Shown here piece after piece: positions 1-5,615 of a stretch of DNA of 11,027 bases (positions are counted from its first letter, which is position 1; the number at the start of each line of letters is the position of its first letter). Under the pieces are notes generated by a model. The model searched no databases, had not been told where the DNA came from, and saw nothing but the letters and a program-made list of their open reading frames with translations. Made by a program: the position numbers and the translations under genes. This stretch comes from Desulfobacterales bacterium (GTDB lineage: Bacteria > Desulfobacterota > Desulfobacteria > Desulfobacterales > Desulfosalsimonadaceae). The stretch is taken from contig JAGXLE010000020.1 of assembly GCA_018334855.1 (NCBI GenBank), positions 1 to 11,027 of the forward strand, given 5' to 3'.

Positions 1-1
1 G

Positions 2-1087
2 CCGTTTGATCACGATGCCCTGGTGATCCGACTGGAAAAGGCCTTGGAGCGCAGCCGGCTGATTTCCGAAAACCGCCGGCTCAAGCAGGACGAGGACGGC
101 CTGGATTTGTTTTACGGCATGGCCGGCAGATCCACGGAAATGCAGCGGGTGTTTGAAACCGTGCGCATGGTTGCGCCCACGGATATGACCGTGCTGATTA
201 CCGGCGAGTCGGGTACGGGAAAGGATTTGGCGGCCAGGGCGGTGCACGAACTTTCCAGCCGCAGCACCGGGCCGTTCGTGGCTGTCAACTGCCCCACGGT
301 GCCCGAGCAGATCCTGGAAAGCGAGCTGTTCGGATACAAAAAGGGCGCGTTTACCCATGCCACCCAGAACAAGACCGGCCTGTTCCAGGAGGCAGACGGG
401 GGCACGATTTTTCTGGATGAAATCGGGGATGTGAGCCCGGCCATCCAGACCAAGCTCCTGCGGGTGCTCCAGGAGCGGGAAATCAAGCCCCTGGGCGATA
501 CCCGCTCTGTCCGGGTCGATGTCCGCATCATCGCATCCACGAACCAGGACCTGAAAGCCAGGATCCGTGAAGGAGCCTTCAGGGAGGATTTTTTCTACCG
601 CTTAAACGTCCTGCCGGTGCATCTTCCGTCGCTTCGGCAGAGAAAATTAGATATTCCGATAATTGCCGAGCATTTGCTTCAAAAGCATCGGGCCCGGCTC
701 AATAAGCCGGAAAAAAATTTTTCTCCGGATCTGGTTTCCTGGCTGCAGTCCCGCAACTGGGAAGGAAACGTGCGCGAGCTTGAAAACACCGTGATCCAGG
801 CGATACTGTTTTCAGCATCCAATACCATCTGCCCGGAGGACCTGGAGACTATACCCGGAAAAGACAGCGGCCCCAGCCCGGCCCAATATTCCGAAGCAAG
901 GCATCTGCCGTACCGCAAGGCCAAGGAGTCTGTGCTGCAGGCGTTTAATACCGATTATATCGGCGGGCTGCTCAGGGAAACCTCCGGCAACGTTACGCAG
1001 GCAGCCAGAAAATGCGGTCTGGAACGTCAGTCCCTGCAGCAGATCATGCGACGATATGGTATTTCCGCCGAGGATTACAGGGACTAA
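2..1087 (+). CDS. Sigma-54-dependent NtrC-family response regulator, 5' end cut by window
   Basis: This is a transcription activator that remodels sigma-54 RNA polymerase by ATP hydrolysis. The frame is open to the left edge and its first residues (PFDHDALVIRLEKALER) look like the end of a receiver domain, where a conserved Lys-Pro normally lies; the true start is therefore outside the window, and the GTG at 23 is internal. Numbering from that GTG codon, the AAA+ domain holds Walker A GESGTGK (61-67), the sigma-54 contact loop GAFTHA (108-113, usually GAFTGA), Walker B GGTIFLDE (126-133), a probable arginine-finger region FYRLN (191-195) and sensor II NVRELEN (249-255). A Fis-type helix-turn-helix follows (about 321-345, GNVTQAARKCGL). 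The C terminus is complete. The partner kinase and targets are not visible. Its TAA overlaps the stop codon of the convergent gene. Confidence 0.95.
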   Translation, partial: PFDHDALVIRLEKALERSRLISENRRLKQDEDGLDLFYGMAGRSTEMQRVFETVRMVAPTDMTVLITGESGTGKDLAARAVHELSSRSTGPFVAVNCPTVPEQILESELFGYKKGAFTHATQNKTGLFQEADGGTIFLDEIGDVSPAIQTKLLRVLQEREIKPLGDTRSVRVDVRIIASTNQDLKARIREGAFREDFFYRLNVLPVHLPSLRQRKLDIPIIAEHLLQKHRARLNKPEKNFSPDLVSWLQSRNWEGNVRELENTVIQAILFSASNTICPEDLETIPGKDSGPSPAQYSEARHLPYRKAKESVLQAFNTDYIGGLLRETSGNVTQAARKCGLERQSLQQIMRRYGISAEDYRD

Positions 1088-1605
1088 CCCCTCAGCCGTT
1101 TATAAAGAATTTCAACTGCAGAATGTGCGTCCCCGGCGGTCTCGATGTCCTGATATCCCCTGTGATCAAGTTTGCAGCCGATCATGAAGTGCCTGATCCG
1201 GTCGGTGGTAAATCCGTCAAACGGGATCATTACGAGCGGTTTTTTTTCAATGTAGGCCATGGAGATTTCAATCAGTGTGCCAGAACCACCGGCTATGGCA
1301 ATGGCACCGTCCACCGAGTGGATCAGGGATGCGAGTTTGCCTATTTCCCCCGCTCCGGTCTGGATGTATATGCCTATATATCTGCCAAGCAGTTCATAAT
1401 CCTTTGCCGATTCGGTAGGGAGCATGCCCACCGTGATACCTCCGGCGCTTTTGGCGCCTTTCATGGCCGCTTCCATGACACCGGTTGAACCCCCGGTAAA
1501 CAAAACGTCGCCTTGTTCGGCGATAAGCCGTCCGGCAGTCTCTGCGGTTTCATACACGCCGGCATTCAGATCATTGTCCCAGCTTCCCAAGATCGCGATT
1601 TGCAT
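1084..1605 (-). CDS. TIGR00725 / LOG-like Rossmann-fold protein, 173 aa
   Basis: This is a member of the TIGR00725 family in the SLOG (DprA/LOG-like) superfamily, whose best-known relatives are the cytokinin-activating LOG phosphoribohydrolases once called lysine decarboxylases. Visible motifs are the N-terminal strand MQIAILGSW, a nucleotide-binding loop GGSTGVM (38-44) and GGSGTLIE (106-113), matching the GGxGTxxE signature of LOG proteins. The length suits the family. I chose the ATG at 1605 because AAGGAG lies 4 bases upstream (1615-1610) and the protein then begins at the conserved strand; an upstream in-frame ATG at 1647 would overlap DUF99 and add an unconserved leader. The start is 10 bases after the DUF99 stop, so the two are probably co-transcribed and translationally coupled. 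The substrate is unknown; a purine nucleotide or related ligand is an inference from the fold. Confidence 0.88.
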   Translation of the reverse strand: MQIAILGSWDNDLNAGVYETAETAGRLIAEQGDVLFTGGSTGVMEAAMKGAKSAGGITVGMLPTESAKDYELLGRYIGIYIQTGAGEIGKLASLIHSVDGAIAIAGGSGTLIEISMAYIEKKPLVMIPFDGFTTDRIRHFMIGCKLDHRGYQDIETAGDAHSAVEILYKRLRG

Positions 1606-1615
1606 TTTTCTCCTT

Positions 1616-2185
1616 TTACACCTGCCCCCGGCTCTGGCCGCATTCAATCGCGGTGGCGATCAGGTGGGCGGTCCGCAGGGGCTCGGGAATGTTGCCGTGC
1701 AGGCAGAACCTTTTAAGCGCCGCGCCAGCCTGTTCAAGTGAAAGGCCTACCCGCTGGATCCAGGCATTTCCGATCGGTTCCATTGGGCCGAGTCTGCTTA
1801 TTATTTCCCATTTTTCCCTGCCCCTGTCTATGCCGCCGAGCAGGGCATTTTTGATTGCTTCCATGTCAGGCTGCCTGCGGGCGACCGCCAGCACGGGCAG
1901 GCCAAGGCGATCGGAGAGCTTGAATACGTCTACCACATTAAATCCCCCGAACGCGATTCCCTGGAGCAAAACAAGCTGAATATGTCCTGCAAACCGGGAG
2001 CCCGAGATCAAAGAGGCCAGTTTTTCCGCGGAATCAAAACCGTCTTTTTCGATTTCGCCCACCAGGACACCGTCAAAACGAAGGCCAGCATATACGGTCC
2101 CGACAATCCTGACACTGCCGCGATGCTCCCTTGCAAAGGGGGCGTCGTCAAATCCTGCTACGTTTGATAAGCGTTTTTCTTTCAT
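1616..2185 (-). CDS. DUF99 family protein, endonuclease V-like fold, 189 aa
   Basis: This protein is recognisable as DUF99 (UPF0215), a family widespread in archaea and patchy in bacteria, related in fold to endonuclease V but without an established activity. Conserved-looking blocks are GFDDAPF (11-17), the RFDGV segment (36-40), GIAFGGFNVVD (76-86), the PVLAVARRQPD strand (97-107) and the C-terminal PEPLRTAHLIATA (167-179). Acidic residues in GFDDAPF and NVVD sit where an RNase H-like fold would need metal ligands, but that assignment is inference. The ATG at 2185 is preceded by GGAGAAAAGG, giving a plausible ribosome binding site. It is first of a two-gene operon with the TIGR00725 gene, whose Shine-Dalgarno sequence begins directly after this stop. 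No signal peptide or membrane segment is seen, so it is probably cytoplasmic. Confidence 0.88.
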   Translation of the reverse strand: MKEKRLSNVAGFDDAPFAREHRGSVRIVGTVYAGLRFDGVLVGEIEKDGFDSAEKLASLISGSRFAGHIQLVLLQGIAFGGFNVVDVFKLSDRLGLPVLAVARRQPDMEAIKNALLGGIDRGREKWEIISRLGPMEPIGNAWIQRVGLSLEQAGAALKRFCLHGNIPEPLRTAHLIATAIECGQSRGQV

Positions 2186-2380
2186 CGGCCTTTTCTCCGG
2201 CAGAAAGCACGTAAGCTAGGTAAAACGAAATCCGCAACAAGTCAAGAAGCAGACTTTCATACTTGAAACTTGCGGAGTTTTAAAGCTTCGGAGCCTTTTG
2301 GAAAAAAAGTTTCCCGTAGCTTCGCAAACCATCCCCGCCACTCTCCTGTACAAATTACATGCAAATTTGCACTGTTTTTG

Positions 2381-2398
2381 AGCGGCATACCGCTTTTT
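2381..2398 (+). terminator. Weak stem-loop with T-run
   Basis: AGCGG (2381-2385) pairs with CCGCT (2390-2394) around the loop CATA, and the T-run continues to 2398. The shape is that of a rho-independent terminator on the plus strand, but the 5-bp stem is short and no gene reads into it from the left. It may be a chance structure or the relic of a lost gene. Confidence 0.25.
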
Positions 2399-2463
2399 AC
2401 AGCGACAATTTTTATACTTTCCGTAATATAAGCCTGGAAGTTATCCGGGGTGCTGGCCGGCAA

Positions 2464-2542
2464 GGGATGGCGGGCGGGGATTTGTGAGTCGCATTTGAGC
2501 GCGTAAGCGGTCAGCAGCGAACAAATTCCCTTCCGCCATCCC
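2464..2542. repeat. Imperfect inverted repeat, 22-base arms
   Basis: The left arm (2464-2485) begins GGGATGGCGG, and the right arm (2521-2542) is its reverse complement at 19 of 22 positions, mismatching at arm positions 11, 12 and 16. The 35-base centre can fold again: TGAGCGC and GCGGTCA pair (one mismatch) around GTAA. Outside the arms, a CCGGC/GCCGC flank could add about four pairs after a small internal loop. It could act as an RNA hairpin or be a miniature palindromic repeat element; no transposase or clear target duplication is seen. Confidence 0.65.
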
Positions 2543-2703
2543 GAAGCCGCGAAAAACCTGGAAGAATCATCTTATTCCACGTTTGAATGAAAACAAAGAT
2601 CTTGCTGCATGAAAAAATTTGATAAAATTTTTTCTCCGCCCTTTGCGGGTCTGAAAGAACGGTGGAGAATTTCCGGTTTGATGTTTAACGCTATCTTCAT
2701 GTC

Positions 2704-2732
2704 TTGAACAAGGCAGGGAAAAAATGTATAAG
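2704..2732 (+). promoter_or_regulatory. Sigma-70-type promoter for lpxL-hisC-cmk
   Basis: TTGAAC (2704-2709) and TATAAG (2727-2732) are separated by exactly 17 bases, giving 4 of 6 and 5 of 6 matches to the -35 and -10 consensus. Transcription would start near 2739-2740, leaving a leader of roughly 27 bases before the ATG at 2767 with its AGGAG site. This is prediction from sequence only. Confidence 0.5.
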
Positions 2733-2766
2733 CCGGGAAGATGAAAATTGTTTTAGGAGCCAGTAA

Positions 2767-3702
2767 ATGCCGGAAACACAAACCCGTGGCCCGAGATTTT
2801 TCCCCGATTTGGTATTGTATCATATCATTTACCGTTTTTTTTTCCTGATTGGCCTGATATCCCCGGGACTTGCCGCCCGGGCCGCAAATGCGGCGGGCCG
2901 GATATGGTTTGTACTTGACAGGCGGCACAGGGAGATTGCTGTTGAAAACCTCACCCGGGCTTTCGGCGGGCAGATGTCACAGGCCGGGATCAGGAGCCTG
3001 GCCCGCCGGGCATTTTGCAACCTGGTGCGGATAATATTTGAAATCGGCTGGTCCATGCATATTACGGATGAAGATATCCGGAAATACTTTCGGTTCCGAG
3101 GCATGGAAAATCTGCGTGCCGCCCTGCACAATAAAAAAGGCGTGCTGGTTTTCACGGCTCATATCGGAAACTGGGAACTGCTGCCCGCCGCGGTGGGCCG
3201 GATAGGATATCCTATAAGCGCCACATATAGACCTCTTGATTTTAAGCCGCTGGACATGTTTTTCAGAGAGCTGCGTTCCCGGGACGGGGCCGAGCTTCTT
3301 CCCAAAAAGCGGGCCATGCGCAAAGTTCTTGGAAGCCTTAAGAAAAACAAGCTCGTGGGGATGATGCTTGACCAGAATGCACGCGTATTTGACGGGGTTT
3401 TTACCGATTTTTTCGGCGAGCCCGCCTGCACCAACAAGGGGCTGGCACTGCTTGCCAGGGAGACAGGCACGCCTGTGGTGCCGATTTTTCTGGTGCGCGA
3501 GCAGGGCTATTTCCAGGTAGAATGCGGGCGGCCGCTGCCGCGGATAAAAACAGGGGACAAGACAAAGGATATCGAGGCTCTTACCCGGTTATATAATAAG
3601 GTAATCGAGGATATTATCCGCAGGTACCCGGATCAGTGGTTCTGGGTTCACAAGCGTTGGAAGACAAAACCATATAAGCTCTGGGAACCGCCGGTTTCCT
3701 GA
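2767..3702 (+). CDS. lpxL: LpxL/HtrB-family lipid A acyltransferase, 311 aa
   Basis: The product is a membrane-associated acyltransferase of the LpxL/LpxM (HtrB) family, which transfers a secondary acyl chain from acyl-ACP to Kdo-lipid A on the inner face of the cytoplasmic membrane. The catalytic HX4E motif is seen as HIGNWE (His132, Glu137), followed by the family segments YRPLDFKPLD (154-163), MMLDQNAR (199-206) and the C-terminal PDQWFWVHKRWK. A hydrophobic N-terminal segment (about 17-35) is the likely membrane anchor. Length matches the usual 290-320 aa. The ATG at 2767 has AGGAG 7 bases upstream and a promoter 35-60 bases upstream. It leads a tight cluster with hisC and cmk. The acyl chain preference and which of LpxL or LpxM it corresponds to cannot be told; some family members acylate other lipids, so the symbol is approximate. 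Confidence 0.88.
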   Translation: MPETQTRGPRFFPDLVLYHIIYRFFFLIGLISPGLAARAANAAGRIWFVLDRRHREIAVENLTRAFGGQMSQAGIRSLARRAFCNLVRIIFEIGWSMHITDEDIRKYFRFRGMENLRAALHNKKGVLVFTAHIGNWELLPAAVGRIGYPISATYRPLDFKPLDMFFRELRSRDGAELLPKKRAMRKVLGSLKKNKLVGMMLDQNARVFDGVFTDFFGEPACTNKGLALLARETGTPVVPIFLVREQGYFQVECGRPLPRIKTGDKTKDIEALTRLYNKVIEDIIRRYPDQWFWVHKRWKTKPYKLWEPPVS

Positions 3703-3730
3703 ACCGGAATACAGGCGAGGAAAAATACTT

Positions 3731-4837
3731 ATGAAGCTTAAAATACCCGAATACATAAAGTCCATCAGGCCTTATAAACCTGGCAAGCCAATAGAAGAGC
3801 TGGAACGAGAATATGGTATTTCGGATTCTGTAAAGCTTGCTTCCAATGAAAATCCGCTGGGTCCCTCACCAAAGGCGGTAAATGCCATGACAGAAACCAT
3901 GGAAAGGCTGCATCGCTATCCTGACGGCAGAGGGTATTACCTGGTGGAAAAACTTGCCGGCAGGTTGGGCGTGGAACCGGAAAGCATTGTTCTTGGCAAC
4001 GGATCGGATGAAATTATCGGCATGCTGACCAGGGTTTTGCTCCAGGCGGGAGATGAGGCGATCATGACCGCGCCTTCCTTTCTCATGTATGAAATCATGG
4101 TGCGTTGCGCAGGGGCGGTGCCGGTTTTCGTACCGCTGAAATCGCTTTTTGTGGATCTCGACGAGATGGCCGAAAAGATTACGGATAAAACCCGGATTAT
4201 TTTTTTAAACAATCCGGTAAATCCGACCGGGACAATTATCACAAAAGATGATTTTTCCCGGTTCATGGAGCGTGTTCCGGAACACGTGGCCGTGGTTATA
4301 GATGAAGCCTATATCGAGTTTGCGGCAGACCCTCAGTGTCTTGACGGTCTTGCCTGGTGCGGGCAGGATCGGGCTGTAGCTGTGCTGCGCACATTTTCCA
4401 AGGCATACGGTCTGGCCGGATTACGCATAGGCTACGGCGTGATGCCCGAAGAGCTGGCGAATCTTCTCCATCGGGTCCGCCAGCCTTTTAATGCCAATAT
4501 GCTGGCCCAGGCCGGGGCCTGCGCCGCACTGGATGACCATGATTTTCTGCAGCGAACGGTTTCCCATGTCCGCGGGGAGCTCGATTTCCTTTATGCCGGC
4601 CTGGAGCGACTGGGCGTGAATTATTTTCCTTCTGAGGCCAATTTTTTTCTCATAGACGTGGAAAGCGATGCGGACGCCTTTTTTGAAAAAATGCTGATAC
4701 AGGGCGTGATAGTGCGTTCTATGGTATCCTATGGATACCCGGAGTATATAAGAATCAGCGCCGGCGCACGCGAGGAAAACCACCGATTTCTAAAGGCCTT
4801 TGAAAAAGTTATAAACCCGGAGAAAGGACAGGAGTGA
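3731..4837 (+). CDS. hisC: Histidinol-phosphate aminotransferase (HisC), 368 aa
   Basis: This is a fold-type I PLP-dependent aminotransferase converting imidazole acetol phosphate and glutamate to histidinol phosphate in histidine biosynthesis; homologues often also act on aromatic keto acids. Visible features are the N-terminal substrate segment LASNENPLGPSP (36-47), RYPDG (62-66), LGNGSDEII (88-96), NNPVNPTG (160-167), the PLP-ring motif DEAYIEF (191-197) and the Schiff-base lysine Lys224 in TFSKAYGLAGLRIGYG. The length is typical. The ATG at 3731 has GAGG 10 bases upstream and lies 28 bases after the acyltransferase stop. The last codons overlap the start of cmk by 4 bases. It stands apart from other his genes, so a dual role in tyrosine/phenylalanine synthesis is possible but not shown. 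Confidence 0.93.
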   Translation: MKLKIPEYIKSIRPYKPGKPIEELEREYGISDSVKLASNENPLGPSPKAVNAMTETMERLHRYPDGRGYYLVEKLAGRLGVEPESIVLGNGSDEIIGMLTRVLLQAGDEAIMTAPSFLMYEIMVRCAGAVPVFVPLKSLFVDLDEMAEKITDKTRIIFLNNPVNPTGTIITKDDFSRFMERVPEHVAVVIDEAYIEFAADPQCLDGLAWCGQDRAVAVLRTFSKAYGLAGLRIGYGVMPEELANLLHRVRQPFNANMLAQAGACAALDDHDFLQRTVSHVRGELDFLYAGLERLGVNYFPSEANFFLIDVESDADAFFEKMLIQGVIVRSMVSYGYPEYIRISAGAREENHRFLKAFEKVINPEKGQE

Positions 4838-5505
4838 ATCCTTTGTTAATTGTAATAGACGGCCCTGCGGGTGCGGGCAAGACCACTGTGAGCAGGGCGC
4901 TTGCCGAGCGTCTGGGCTACAAATACATAGATACCGGAGCCCTGTACCGGGGTGTGGCATATGAAATTCTGGCCAGGGGCATTGACCCTGATGACCAAGA
5001 CGGGCTCTCCCTGCTGCTGACCAATCTGGACCTGCGTTTTGAGCGAACAGCAGAAGGTATGCGGCTGTTTTCCTCAGGGACCGACATTACCGATTATATC
5101 CGTACCCCTCAGATCACCATGCTTGCCTCGGCTGCTTCGGCAAAGCCGGTTGTCCGGCAGGCTCTGCTGGATCTGCAGCGCGGGATGGGAAAGCAGAAAG
5201 CAGCCGTATTTGAGGGCCGCGACATGGGCACGGTGGTTTTTCCGGATGCGGACGTGAAGTTTTTTCTTACCGCGGATTTAAAAGTCCGTGCCATGCGCCG
5301 TTTTGAGGAACTGGGCCGGACAAGCTCACAGAGCCTGGAGCAGGTGGAAAACGATATGCAGATACGGGATTCAGATGACTCCAGCCGGGAGGCCTCGCCC
5401 CTTAAGCCGGCCGAAGATGCCATACAGGTGGATTCCACGGACAAGACGGTTGAGGTGGTGGTGGATGAAATGCTTGACATCGTTCAGGCCGCAGCCGGGC
5501 GGTGA
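4834..5505 (+). CDS. cmk: Cytidylate kinase (Cmk), 223 aa
   Basis: This enzyme phosphorylates CMP and dCMP to their diphosphates with ATP in the cytoplasm, recycling CMP released by RNA turnover and by lipid and LPS synthesis. The P-loop is GPAGAGKTT (10-18), followed by the NMP-binding signature DTGALYRGVAY and the conserved GRDMGTVVFPDA block, where most homologues have GRDIGT. The LID-like region RMEELGR is represented by RRFEELGRTSS, and the C-terminal DSTDKTVEVVVDEM is typical. Translation starts at GTG 4834, whose last two bases form part of the hisC TGA (GTGA overlap), with AAAGGA five bases upstream; this implies coupling to hisC. The length matches bacterial Cmk of the roughly 220-230 aa class. 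Confidence 0.95.
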   Translation: MNPLLIVIDGPAGAGKTTVSRALAERLGYKYIDTGALYRGVAYEILARGIDPDDQDGLSLLLTNLDLRFERTAEGMRLFSSGTDITDYIRTPQITMLASAASAKPVVRQALLDLQRGMGKQKAAVFEGRDMGTVVFPDADVKFFLTADLKVRAMRRFEELGRTSSQSLEQVENDMQIRDSDDSSREASPLKPAEDAIQVDSTDKTVEVVVDEMLDIVQAAAGR

Positions 5506-5559
5506 AATTGTAAATTAATTGTTGTATTTTGATTTTTCCTCTGTTAAAGAAACGCATTT

Positions 5560-5583
5560 ATACTCCCTGTTTACAGGGAGTAT
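5560..5583 (+). promoter_or_regulatory. Hairpin in the rpsA leader
   Basis: ATACTCCCTG (5560-5569) and CAGGGAGTAT (5574-5583) form a perfect 10-bp stem with a TTTA loop. No T-run follows, so it is not a classic terminator. It ends 13 bases before the AAAGGGGG site of rpsA (5597-5604). In enterobacteria the rpsA leader folds into hairpins used in S1 autoregulation; a similar role here is inference. A -10-like TATACT (5559-5564) overlaps the left arm but lacks a convincing -35. Confidence 0.55.
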
Positions 5584-5615
5584 CTTAAAAAAGGCCAAAG
5601 GGGGTATTGTTGTAA

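Larger units (their letters stand above)
2186..2766. other. Non-coding region between divergent DUF99 and lpxL-type genes
   Basis: This 581-base stretch has no convincing gene. The short open frames inside it lack a ribosome binding site and resemble no protein I know. It contains a perfect 12-base palindrome TGCAAATTTGCA (2360-2371), a small stem-loop followed by five T (2381-2398), a 79-base imperfect hairpin (2464-2542), a 9-bp stem TTCTCCGCC/GGTGGAGAA with one G-U pair (2632-2669) and a promoter for the rightward genes (2704-2732). On the minus strand a TTGACT box (2245-2240) could be the -35 of the DUF99 operon, but I see no good -10 at the right distance. Confidence 0.6.

Noticed and set aside
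1012..1488. A 158-codon plus-strand frame
   Set aside because: It is antisense to the well-supported TIGR00725 gene and overlaps the end of the sigma-54 regulator in another frame.
2257..2463. A 68-codon minus-strand frame in the DUF99-lpxL gap
   Set aside because: It starts at TTG with no Shine-Dalgarno sequence and resembles no protein I know; its start abuts the hairpin repeat.
2572..2928. A 118-codon minus-strand frame overlapping the start of the acyltransferase gene
   Set aside because: It overlaps a well-supported gene on the other strand, covers its promoter and ribosome binding site, and shows no family motif.
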